A stretch of 64,000 nucleotides of DNA from an uncultured Spirochaetales bacterium (GTDB lineage: Bacteria; Spirochaetota; Spirochaetia; Sphaerochaetales; Sphaerochaetaceae): the NCBI GenBank assembly GCA_949285905.1, contig CASDZV010000041.1, positions 1 to 64,000 of the forward strand, given 5' to 3'. The position numbers were made by a program, and so were the translations under genes. Below the pieces are notes generated by a model that was given only the letters and a program-made list of their open reading frames with translations, was not told the DNA's origin and did not search any database. Shown here piece by piece: positions 16,867 to 24,170 of this stretch; the stretch's first letter is position 1, and each line of letters opens with the position of its first letter.

Positions 16867-16892
16867 ACACAAAGCAGGACCGGAGTCCTGCT
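16867..16892 (-). terminator. Terminator of first lipoprotein gene
   Basis: A perfect 8-bp stem AGCAGGAC/GTCCTGCT with loop TCCG, followed on the minus strand by TTGTGTTT. It lies about 26 bp past the lipoprotein stop codon. Confidence 0.7.
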
Positions 16893-16918
16893 CTGCATGA
16901 TAGGCGATGAAATACAAC

Positions 16919-17755
16919 TCATTCAATGCCCTGTTTCACAATTTCTGCAAGGAATTCCCTGAAGCTGACAGAAACAGATTCATCGTCCTGTGTGAAGATG
17001 AGAGTTCCTGTGGTTGTATCAGCCTTACTAGCAGCTTCTATGTCAATCACATCGCCAGAAGGCAAGGTTGCTGTATAAGAAAGACCATTATTACCAAGAG
17101 CCCAAACAATAGTAATTATATCTTCCAGCTTAAGACTTATTCCGTCTTCCTCTGTCGCAATTTTAATCGAAGAAACCGTGCCATCTGCATCAGTAAGAGT
17201 TGCTATGAGGTCAGAAATCTCCAATTTGATGGACGAGACTTTGAAAGTGACAGGGAACAAAGCACCACCTTGTGTCTCTGGTGGCTCCTCACATATTCCT
17301 CGGAACGTTGCATTTCCAGAGTATCTGACAGAGCCAGCATAATTACTTCCAGCTGAATTGATCTTGTATTCATCGAATTCTATTGGGAATGAAACATCAG
17401 CTTCCATAGACACTGGAGGTATTTCTGTTTTAGATATCTTCAGCTCCAGTTCGACATCCGTTGCATTAAGGTTTTTAAATGCCTCTTCCAGCTTCTCAAA
17501 GAAATAATCATCGGAAAATCCTGCGACAAAAGGCTTAGCAAGATTCACAGCCTTCTCCGCTACTGTTTCTGGTACAGGTTCTGGTTCCGGGTCTGGTTCA
17601 GGCTCTGGATCCGGGTCCGGTTTGGGATCTGGTATTTCCGGTGATCCCTGGTCTGGGCTGACAGCACCCGATGGGGGCAACTGAACAGGAGTCTGGTTCG
17701 TGCAGGAAGTAATTACAAGGAGTATAGACAGAGCTAACAAAAATATCTTCTTCAT
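16919..17755 (-). CDS. Lipoprotein with proline-acid linker, poly-G promoter
   Basis: A 278-residue predicted lipoprotein: MKKIFLLALSILLVITSC, with the lipobox ending at Cys18. A spacer rich in P-D-P-E repeats (about residues 40-62) looks like a stalk away from the membrane. The remaining 215 residues alternate charged and hydrophobic beta-like stretches and match no family I recognise. The ATG at 17755 has GGAGG five bases upstream; the open frame further upstream is not used. Its promoter carries a nine-G tract against the -10 box, so expression is probably phase-variable. It is likely surface or periplasmic and has its own terminator. Function unknown. Confidence 0.8.
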   Translation of the reverse strand: MKKIFLLALSILLVITSCTNQTPVQLPPSGAVSPDQGSPEIPDPKPDPDPEPEPDPEPEPVPETVAEKAVNLAKPFVAGFSDDYFFEKLEEAFKNLNATDVELELKISKTEIPPVSMEADVSFPIEFDEYKINSAGSNYAGSVRYSGNATFRGICEEPPETQGGALFPVTFKVSSIKLEISDLIATLTDADGTVSSIKIATEEDGISLKLEDIITIVWALGNNGLSYTATLPSGDVIDIEAASKADTTTGTLIFTQDDESVSVSFREFLAEIVKQGIE

Positions 17756-17782
17756 TTCAACCTCCGAAGAATAGTCAGCTTC

Positions 17783-17809
17783 AGTATACCCCCCCCCAGC
17801 AATTGTCAA
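17783..17809 (-). promoter_or_regulatory. Promoter with poly-G spacer (9 G), lipoprotein 1
   Basis: Minus strand: perfect -35 TTGACA (17804-17809), spacer ATTGCT plus nine G (the C run at 17789-17797), then -10 TATACT (17783-17788). The spacer is 15 bp in this sequence, two short of optimum; eleven G would give 17 bp. The tract directly abuts the -10 box. This is the layout of promoters whose strength changes by slippage in a homopolymer. Confidence 0.75.
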
Positions 17810-17830
17810 GGATTTTCTTATTATTTGACG

Positions 17831-17859
17831 AAAAAGGGCTGCCCAACGACAGCCCTTTG
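17831..17859 (-). terminator. Terminator of kdgK
   Basis: Minus strand stem AAGGGCTG with CAGCCCTT, followed by five T. It lies 20 bp past the kdgK stop and isolates kdgK from the lipoprotein promoter downstream. Confidence 0.8.
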
Positions 17860-17878
17860 CATTAATAATTGTGTATTC

Positions 17879-18913
17879 TCAGCGCTGTACACGCCCGGAT
17901 CCATCACCTTCAGCAAGTGCCTTGACCTCGGAAAGACGAGTAAGGTTGAAGTCTCCGCTGATTGAATGCTTGAGGCAGGATGAAGCAACTGCGAAGTTGA
18001 TTGCATACTGCTCATCTTCGAAGTGTGAAAGTGCATAGATGATACCAGCTGCGAAGGAATCTCCACCACCGACTCTGTCAACGATATCTGTGATCTCATA
18101 GTGCCTTGAGAGGTAGAATCCTGTCTTGCCGGAGAGAGCTGCTGACCATCCATTGTGATCTGCGCTCTTTGACTCACGCAGAGTGATAGCAACAACAGAT
18201 ACGTTAGGGAACTGCTCCTTGACCTTTGCTGCAAGCTCTTCATATACCTTTGTATCAAGCTCGCCCTTTGTAACATCGCTGTCTGCTTCGATGCCGAGAC
18301 ACTTCTGGATATCTTCCTCATTTGCGATAACGACATCTGCATACTTAACAAGCTCTCTCATAACTTCTGGTGCCTTCTTGCCATAGTTCCAGAGCTTCTT
18401 GCGGTAGTTGAGGTCGATGGAAACTGTTGCACCAGCATTCTTTGCAGCCTTCATTGCTTCGAGAGCACAGTCTGCAGCACCCTGGCTGATAGCCGGAGTG
18501 ATACCTGTTGTATGGAACCAGTCTGCGCCCTTCATGATTGTTTCAAAGTCAAAATCTGCCGGCTTTGCTTCTGCTACAGCAGAACCGCTGCGGTCATAAA
18601 CAACGAGAGAAGGTCTCTGATTTGCGCCTGTCTCAAGGAAATAAATTCCAAGTCTGCCGCCCTTTACCTTGTTGATAGCTGAAGTATCTACACCATACTT
18701 CATCAGTTCGCGCTCTGCAGCTTCACCAACAGCATTGTCTGGAAGTGCTGTGACAAACTGTGCCTTCTCTCCGAAAATAGAAAGAGAAACAGCAACATTA
18801 GCCTCTCCGCCACCAAATGTGGCCTCAAGGGATGGTGTCTGGAAAAGACGATACAGCTCCTGGCTTCTAAGGCGGAGCATGATTTCACCGAAAGTAACAT
18901 ATTTCTTGGACAT
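17879..18913 (-). CDS. kdgK: 2-keto-3-deoxygluconate kinase (PfkB family)
   Basis: A 344-residue PfkB-type sugar kinase. It has the N-terminal FGEIMLRL and [13 protein letters not shown] (substrate-binding Gly-rich segment), [15 protein letters not shown], and the C-terminal ATP/anion-hole motif [17 protein letters not shown] with the catalytic Asp. The YxxRSGSA-like [13 protein letters not shown] segment is typical of KDG kinases. It phosphorylates 2-keto-3-deoxygluconate to KDPG, which the divergent aldolase gene product then cleaves. The ATG at 18913 has AGGAGG six bases upstream; ten extra upstream codons are open but lack a site. Confidence 0.9.
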   Translation of the reverse strand: MSKKYVTFGEIMLRLRSQELYRLFQTPSLEATFGGGEANVAVSLSIFGEKAQFVTALPDNAVGEAAERELMKYGVDTSAINKVKGGRLGIYFLETGANQRPSLVVYDRSGSAVAEAKPADFDFETIMKGADWFHTTGITPAISQGAADCALEAMKAAKNAGATVSIDLNYRKKLWNYGKKAPEVMRELVKYADVVIANEEDIQKCLGIEADSDVTKGELDTKVYEELAAKVKEQFPNVSVVAITLRESKSADHNGWSAALSGKTGFYLSRHYEITDIVDRVGGGDSFAAGIIYALSHFEDEQYAINFAVASSCLKHSISGDFNLTRLSEVKALAEGDGSGRVQR

Positions 18914-18968
18914 CAGAAACCTCCTATCCGATAATGTTCTCATAGGTTATTATTAATTGGATGTTGTC

Positions 18969-18997
18969 ATTCTATATTTAGATTAAAGAGCGGTCAA
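18969..18997 (-). promoter_or_regulatory. Promoter of kdgK
   Basis: Minus strand: -35 TTGACC (18992-18997), 17-bp spacer, -10 TAGAAT (18969-18974). The KdgR-like palindrome ends seven bases above the -35 box. Confidence 0.7.
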
Positions 18998-19004
18998 GTT
19001 TGAC

Positions 19005-19023
19005 AATGAAACAATGTTCCATT
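19005..19023. promoter_or_regulatory. KdgR-like operator between kdgK and eda
   Basis: AATGAAACAATGTTCCATT is a near-perfect 19-bp palindrome that differs little from the enterobacterial KdgR box (about AATGAAACATTGTTTCATT). It lies just above the kdgK -35 box, and it overlaps the expected -35 position of the eda promoter, whose extended -10 (TGATACAAT) ends at 19045. A second copy is at 39565-39583 before kduD. No IclR-type regulator gene is in the window. Confidence 0.6.
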
Positions 19024-19039
19024 TCAAACAGCTGTGTGA

Positions 19040-19045
19040 TACAAT
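19040..19045 (+). promoter_or_regulatory. -10 box of eda promoter
   Basis: TACAAT preceded by TG and one base (extended -10 form). The 17-bp-distant -35 is weak (TTCCAT) and is buried in the KdgR-like palindrome. This fits a promoter controlled at that site. Confidence 0.45.
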
Positions 19046-19083
19046 CTCACAGCAGATAGGCTGACTGGAAAAGGAGAGCAAAA

Positions 19084-20046
19084 ATGACAAAAGAAGAGAT
19101 TTTTACCGCGTTTCATGATATCGGTCTTGTGCCGGTAGTCAAAATTGATGATGCCGAGAAGGCAGTACCTCTCGCAAAGGCCCTTATCGATGGCGGTATT
19201 CCATGTGCAGAAATCACATTCCGCACAGATGCTGCAGAAGAGGCAATCAAGAAGGTTACAAAAGCATATCCAGAGATGCTTGTTGGCGCAGGAACTGTCA
19301 TCAATCCGAAGCTTGCTGAGAAAGCAGTTGCAGCTGGTGCAAAGTTCATCGTTTCTGCTGGTTTCAACAGAGAGACTGTTGAGTGGTGTCTGTCACATAA
19401 TATCCCGGTAGTACCTGGTGTCTGCACTCCTTCCGAAATCGAACTGGGACTTTCAATGGGACTGGATGTTCTCAAGTTCTTCCCTGCTGAAGCTTCTGGC
19501 GGCGTTGGCATGCTTAAGAATTTCGCAGGTCCGTTTGCACAGGTGAAGTTCATGACAACAGGTGGCATCAACATCAACAACCTCCAGGACTATGCAAAGA
19601 CATCCAATGTTCTCGCAATCGGTGGATCCTGGATGGTCAATGCAGACCTCATCAATAACGAGAAGTGGGATGAGATTACAGCCCTCTGTGAAGATGCAAG
19701 ACTTAAGCTTCAGGGCTTCAAGCTCGTGCATGTTGGTATCAACCTTGCTGATGAAGCAGCAGCCGCAGGGGCAGCTGAGGAGTTCGCAAAGTTCGGAATG
19801 GCTATCAACAATGGCAACTCATCCATCTTCATGGACAAGGAAATCGAGCTGATGAAGAAGCCAGGTCTTGGAAAGAATGGCCATCTCGCTGTCAGATGCA
19901 ACGATATCGAGAGAGCAATCTACTTCCTCAAGGACAAGGGATTCACAGTCAACGAGGAGACAGTAAAGCGCGATGCAAAAGGCAAGATCAAGGTCTGCTA
20001 TCTCAACGAAGAGGTAGGTGGCTTTGCAGTTCATCTTGTGAAATAA
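19084..20046 (+). CDS. eda: KDPG/KHG aldolase fused to VOC-like domain
   Basis: A 320-residue protein. Residues 1 to about 212 are a class I KDPG aldolase. Its Schiff-base lysine is in GLDVLKFFPAEASGGVGMLK and its other motifs are GIPCAEITFRTDAAEEAI and LVGAGTVIN. It splits 2-keto-3-deoxy-6-phosphogluconate to pyruvate and glyceraldehyde 3-phosphate. From about residue 215 (KLVHVGINLADE) a second domain of about 105 residues follows; its HVGIN start and C-terminal GGFAVHLVK resemble the glyoxalase/VOC fold. Classic Eda is about 210 residues long, so this is a true fusion. The start has AAGGAGAG upstream. It is divergent from kdgK. Confidence 0.9.
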   Translation: MTKEEIFTAFHDIGLVPVVKIDDAEKAVPLAKALIDGGIPCAEITFRTDAAEEAIKKVTKAYPEMLVGAGTVINPKLAEKAVAAGAKFIVSAGFNRETVEWCLSHNIPVVPGVCTPSEIELGLSMGLDVLKFFPAEASGGVGMLKNFAGPFAQVKFMTTGGININNLQDYAKTSNVLAIGGSWMVNADLINNEKWDEITALCEDARLKLQGFKLVHVGINLADEAAAAGAAEEFAKFGMAINNGNSSIFMDKEIELMKKPGLGKNGHLAVRCNDIERAIYFLKDKGFTVNEETVKRDAKGKIKVCYLNEEVGGFAVHLVK

Positions 20047-20065
20047 GCTTTACATTGTGATAAGG

Positions 20066-20105
20066 AGGGCTGTAAATGAGGAGAACTCTTGCACAGCCCT
20101 TTTTC
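20066..20105 (+). terminator. Terminator of eda
   Basis: Stem AGGGCTGT (20066-20073) with ACAGCCCT (20093-20100), followed by five T. It separates eda from the second poly-G promoter. Confidence 0.85.
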
Positions 20106-20128
20106 ATTTGATAGCAAAAGGATTTCTC

Positions 20129-20158
20129 TTGATTATTTGATACCGGGGGGGGTAGAAT
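20129..20158 (+). promoter_or_regulatory. Promoter with poly-G spacer (8 G), lipoprotein 2
   Basis: -35 TTGATT (20129-20134), an 18-bp spacer ending in eight G (20145-20152), then -10 TAGAAT (20153-20158). Loss of one G gives the optimal 17-bp spacer. The G run touches the -10 box exactly as in the other lipoprotein promoter at 17783-17809. Confidence 0.7.
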
Positions 20159-20177
20159 AAACACAAAGGAGCCCCGG

Positions 20178-21719
20178 ATGAGAAAATTATTTTTACTTCT
20201 TCTTTCAATCGTTGTATGTTTCTTCCTGTCTTCTTGCAGGAATGTTATAGTCAGTGATTTGCCAGCTATTGATAAACCTGTAGTACCAGAGAAACCTTCT
20301 GTGTCGGTATGGGATGGATCTCTTGCAGATACTGAAGAGCTAGTAGCAAAAATACAGAATTCAGACACTATTTCAATTAACAGCGCAGCAGAATTAGCGG
20401 CTCTTGCTGATATTGTTAATGGGACAGCTCAGAACTTGCCAGAAGGATTCAGTACGAAGTTAACAGGGAAAACAATTATTCTGGAAACCGATATTGACCT
20501 CGCAGAACTTCCTTGGACGACTATTGGACGTAATACGAAATCGATGATGGGGCAGAAAAATGGCAATCCGTTCGAAGGGGTTTTTGATGGAAATCATCAT
20601 ACGATAAAGGGACTTAACGTCACAGCAGAAAAGCATGCAGGTCTTTTCGGATATGTTCATAATGCTTCGTTCAGAAATATTACAGTGGAAGGAACATCAA
20701 CAGGAACTTCCAGCACAGCGAATGGCCTTCTTATCGGTACTGCATACTATGATATGGTGGCAGGAGAATATGCAATTGAGAACATCATGGTCAATGGCAA
20801 GGTCTCAGGAGAGGCTGCAGGTGGTGCTATCGGACTGCTATATGTAAATCCTCCGAATAGCGGAGCAATTACAGTTAATATTTCTGAAATTACTATTGAT
20901 GGTGAAATTTCTTCCCCAATAAGAGCCGGTGGCCTCGTTGAACGCATTGATATTAATAAAGAATCCGGAACCGTAAATATATCCGACATTGAATCCAATG
21001 CAACTATTACCGTAACTGGAGGATCTTACGGGAATACTGTTTCTGCTGGTGGTATTATCTGCCGAATAAACAGCTCTGGTACCATCAATATTGGAAACGA
21101 TAGTGAAAATGGCACCGCCAATATAGTGAATGGCGGAGATGTTTCCATTACATCAACAGATAAAGAAGCATTTGTTGGTGGAATTATTGGTGATATACAA
21201 ACTGAAAAGAATACAATAATTACCAATGTCGAAAACAATGGTGTTATTTCCTCATCATGCCAGGCTATTGCTGGAGGTATTGTTGGAAGAGTAGCAGAAG
21301 GAATCCTTGTCATTTCGAAAGCAATTAACGCAGGTGCCGTAACAGCTCTTGATAATTACATTGGGGGGATAGCAGGTGGAGCTTTCGATATAAATCTTAC
21401 TATTTCTGATTCAGAAAACAACGCTGCTATAAAAGGAATTCTTTCTGCAGACGCTTCTCGCTCCATGTATGTAGGAGGTATTCTTGGATTCGGGTTTGAA
21501 GTCAATTCTGAGACAATCCTTACAATGGCTGATGTAGTAAATACAGGAAAAATTTCATCAGACAATCAGTCAGATACACAAGATGCTTATGTTGGTGGTA
21601 TTGCAGGAGGAATCCTCAATGTTTCCGGTTCTCTTTCGGATTGGGAATCAATCAATGCGGAGAAACCGATTGGCAGCAATAGTAATTCAGAGGACTTTAC
21701 TATCTCTCCAATTCCGTAA
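20178..21719 (+). CDS. GLUG-repeat beta-helix lipoprotein, poly-G promoter
   Basis: A 513-residue predicted lipoprotein. The signal peptide ends LSSC at Cys20, followed by a proline-rich spacer. Residues from about 120 on are repeats of the GLUG/ZmpA type: FEGVFDGNHHTIKGLNV and AGLFGYV first, then many turns with AGG(I/L)(V/I/C) such as AGGIVGRV, VGGIIGDI and VGGIAGGI. This is expected to form a right-handed parallel beta-helix, as in surface adhesins. It is rich in N, S, T and I. AAGGAG lies six bases before the ATG. Neighbouring genes use pectin sugars, so binding of a glycan is one possibility; adhesion is another. Expression is probably phase-variable. Confidence 0.82.
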   Translation: MRKLFLLLLSIVVCFFLSSCRNVIVSDLPAIDKPVVPEKPSVSVWDGSLADTEELVAKIQNSDTISINSAAELAALADIVNGTAQNLPEGFSTKLTGKTIILETDIDLAELPWTTIGRNTKSMMGQKNGNPFEGVFDGNHHTIKGLNVTAEKHAGLFGYVHNASFRNITVEGTSTGTSSTANGLLIGTAYYDMVAGEYAIENIMVNGKVSGEAAGGAIGLLYVNPPNSGAITVNISEITIDGEISSPIRAGGLVERIDINKESGTVNISDIESNATITVTGGSYGNTVSAGGIICRINSSGTINIGNDSENGTANIVNGGDVSITSTDKEAFVGGIIGDIQTEKNTIITNVENNGVISSSCQAIAGGIVGRVAEGILVISKAINAGAVTALDNYIGGIAGGAFDINLTISDSENNAAIKGILSADASRSMYVGGILGFGFEVNSETILTMADVVNTGKISSDNQSDTQDAYVGGIAGGILNVSGSLSDWESINAEKPIGSNSNSEDFTISPIP

Positions 21720-21743
21720 ACAAGAGATTTTGTACTAATACAA

Positions 21744-21780
21744 AGGGGTTGTCAAAAAGTCCTGCTTTGAAACAACCCCT
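21744..21780. terminator. Hairpin between lipoprotein 2 and GH28 gene
   Basis: AGGGGTTGT and ACAACCCCT form a 9-bp stem between two convergent genes. Only a short T run follows on either strand, so it is a plausible but weak bidirectional terminator. Confidence 0.5.
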
Positions 21781-21803
21781 CCACAAAATGGTTTAACTAA
21801 GAA

Positions 21804-21875
21804 GGTTTTACACCATTCCTAGATTATCAGAAGAAAGATTCTACACCTTTCCTAGATTTTCTCGAGTTTTACACC
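21804..21875 (-). repeat. Degenerate tandem copies of the GH28 gene end
   Basis: On the minus strand the unit GGTGTAAAA...AATCTAGGAA at the gene's last codons is repeated just past its stop. GGTGTA occurs at 21870-21875, 21842-21847 and 21809-21814, and AATCTAGGAA occurs twice. Spacing is 28 and 33 bp. It looks like a small duplication of the 3' end. Confidence 0.5.
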
Positions 21876-23198
21876 GTCTTCGATAATAATTGCAGGTTCA
21901 TCTGATACAACTTTAAGGCTATCAATGGTCACTTCTGCATTGCGGATTCTGAAGCCACGGGAAGGTGGATCAGGGAGACCAAGGTACATATCGCTTTCGC
22001 TGATTGGTTTATCTGCATTATCACTGACAGCAAATGTGGAATTTCTTATGACAAGATTTCCTATAGGACTCTCGGGAAGACCGACAGCCATTCCAGCTGA
22101 GGCTCTGGATCCTTCTGCATGGCAGTTATCAATTGTGATATTGAAAAGTTCAGGAGTTCCATCATTCACATCCTGTGCATCCAGAGAGAAAAGAGACATA
22201 TCTGTGGTTCCGCATCTGTAATACATATTGATGACAAAAGGACAGAGATTGTCTTTCATTCTTATATTCCTGAACGACACATCGTGAATCAGACCACCTC
22301 TTGTACGCCGCGATTTGATTCTTATGCCGCGATCAGTTCCGTCGAAAAAGCAGTCCTCTGCCAGCAGATCTGCAATTTCTGCCGCTGTCTCAGAGCCGAT
22401 GACAGCGCCCCCATGTGCAGAGCGCACTGTGCATCCTTTGATATGAACATGCTTTGTAGGAACATTATCCTTGATACCATCAGGCCCCGAACCGGACTTG
22501 AGAGCAATGCCATCATCCCCTACGTCGACGACAGAATCATAGACATTCACAAATGATGATGATTCGATATCAATACCATCTGTGTTCGGTGCAAGGTATG
22601 GATTCTTGATATAAATACCCTTGATAGTAATATGTTCTGAAAAAAGCGGATGAATCGTCCAGAATGGTGAATTTGTCAGTGTAACACCTTCAATTGTGAT
22701 ATTCCGGCTGCTCCGTATCTGGAGAAGAGGTGGCCTCATGAACTGGTAATCCCTTCCTCCGCCCCCTCCTGGCTGGTCTCTGTAATCAGGATTAAGAGAC
22801 GCAAAGTACTTCTCCAGCTCTGTCTGGGGTTCCTTTATGCCCTTCGCTCTGCGGTCATTGACCACATTCCACCACGGCTCCCCGCTCCCATCAATTGTAC
22901 CTTCGCCCTCAATTGTCACATCCTCTGCCTCATTAATGAACAAGCATGGATGCATCGCCCAGCATTTCACACCTTCCCAGCGTGTATAGACAGGTTTGTA
23001 AATCGTGAAATCAGGGATAAAACGGAGGACTGCACCTTTTTCCAGGACAAGGGTGGAATGAGAAGGCATCTCAACAGGACCTGATAAATAAACACCCTCG
23101 GTAAGTACTACCCTCTTCTCTTCGCCAAGTGCCTTCATAAGCGCACAGCTTATGTCTCTTCCATCAGGTACTATTCCATAAGAAACGAGAATATCCAT
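21852..23198 (-). CDS. GH28 polygalacturonase family hydrolase
   Basis: A 448-residue pectinase-fold protein. The family motifs are all present: NTDGIDIE, VGDDGIALKSGSG (catalytic Asp pair), SAHGGAVIGSE (the conserved His segment) and RGIRIKSRRTRGG. The N-terminal part has the usual GAVLRFIPDFTIYKP and WWNVVNDR segments. There is no signal peptide, so it most likely removes galacturonate from imported oligogalacturonides in the cytoplasm. Start choice: the two ATG codons at 23201 and 23198 follow AGGAGG; the second has the better 5-base spacing. The frame open to 23270 would overlap the divergent isomerase gene and is not used. Confidence 0.9.
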   Translation of the reverse strand: MDILVSYGIVPDGRDISCALMKALGEEKRVVLTEGVYLSGPVEMPSHSTLVLEKGAVLRFIPDFTIYKPVYTRWEGVKCWAMHPCLFINEAEDVTIEGEGTIDGSGEPWWNVVNDRRAKGIKEPQTELEKYFASLNPDYRDQPGGGGGRDYQFMRPPLLQIRSSRNITIEGVTLTNSPFWTIHPLFSEHITIKGIYIKNPYLAPNTDGIDIESSSFVNVYDSVVDVGDDGIALKSGSGPDGIKDNVPTKHVHIKGCTVRSAHGGAVIGSETAAEIADLLAEDCFFDGTDRGIRIKSRRTRGGLIHDVSFRNIRMKDNLCPFVINMYYRCGTTDMSLFSLDAQDVNDGTPELFNITIDNCHAEGSRASAGMAVGLPESPIGNLVIRNSTFAVSDNADKPISESDMYLGLPDPPSRGFRIRNAEVTIDSLKVVSDEPAIIIEDGVKLEKI

Positions 23199-23243
23199 CA
23201 TCTCCTCCTTTACTTCATTCCATTCACCGCATATTCTTTCAAT

Positions 23244-24125
23244 ATGCCAAGAATAGGATACAGAGCCCATGATTTCGGCTCATTTGATTCAGCCTCCGCA
23301 CTAGGCGAGAGGATAGAAAGCATCAGGCCATCCTTCATTCAGCTCGCGCTGAATAAAGTCATCCCTTCTGCACGCCCCTGGCAGGAATGGGATGAAGAGT
23401 ATATCTCTTCCATCTCTTCCGATCTCAGGAAGCATGGTGTGACTGTAGCCATCATCGGCTGCTACATCAACCCGATCAATCCCGATAAAGAAGCCAGGAA
23501 GAAAGAGATTGAACGCTTTGAGAAGTCGCTGTCTCTCGCTTCAGCCTTTGGCTGCCCTTATGTGGGAACTGAAACAGGATCAGTTGCACCAGGTGGTGGT
23601 GGCTACTCCATCGACACATCGGCAAGAGAGAATCTTGCTATTTTCCGGGACAGTCTTTCAAGGATGCTGGAAGCTGCAGAGAAGCACGATGCGTATGTAG
23701 CAATCGAGGCTGTCGCTCGCAACCATACGATATCTACTATCGAGCGCATGGCGGACATCATTGCCTCTTTCCCTACCAGGAGACTGAAAACCATCTTCGA
23801 TCCTGTAAATCTCATCCCTTATCTGGGTATTCCAGAGAGCGATGGTGTCCCTCTTCGCATTCCTTCTGAAGAAGCTGAGCATCGTTTCATTTCCGATGTC
23901 CTTGATCTTTACAAGGACCGCCTTGTAGCTATCCATTGCAAGGATTACATCCTTTCAGAGGCGGATGGAACCAAAATCGGTGACATACCGGCTCTTACAG
24001 GCCTCTTCCGCTGGAAAGCGTTCGCAGAAGAACTGAGAAAGAGAAATATAGATGTTCCATGGCTTCTGGAGAACCACAACCCGGCAACCGTCAAGGAAAC
24101 AGCAGAAACCCTAGAAAAATTCTAA
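23244..24125 (+). CDS. Sugar phosphate isomerase/epimerase (AP endonuclease 2 fold)
   Basis: A 293-residue TIM-barrel protein of the xylose isomerase-like family. Metal-binding segments include YVGTETGSV, YVAIEAVARNHTI, TIFDPVNLIPYLG, VAIHCKDYIL and PWLLENHNP, with Glu/Asp/His in the usual strand ends. Members isomerise or epimerise keto sugars and uronates. Divergence from the polygalacturonase gene suggests work on a uronate or its product (inference). No ribosome binding site is present; TATTCT ends six bases before the ATG, so the message may be leaderless. Confidence 0.8.
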   Translation: MPRIGYRAHDFGSFDSASALGERIESIRPSFIQLALNKVIPSARPWQEWDEEYISSISSDLRKHGVTVAIIGCYINPINPDKEARKKEIERFEKSLSLASAFGCPYVGTETGSVAPGGGGYSIDTSARENLAIFRDSLSRMLEAAEKHDAYVAIEAVARNHTISTIERMADIIASFPTRRLKTIFDPVNLIPYLGIPESDGVPLRIPSEEAEHRFISDVLDLYKDRLVAIHCKDYILSEADGTKIGDIPALTGLFRWKAFAEELRKRNIDVPWLLENHNPATVKETAETLEKF

Positions 24126-24170
24126 GCTCAGGGTTTCTGCAATAAACGAGGTTTTTTTGGACAAAAAAGA

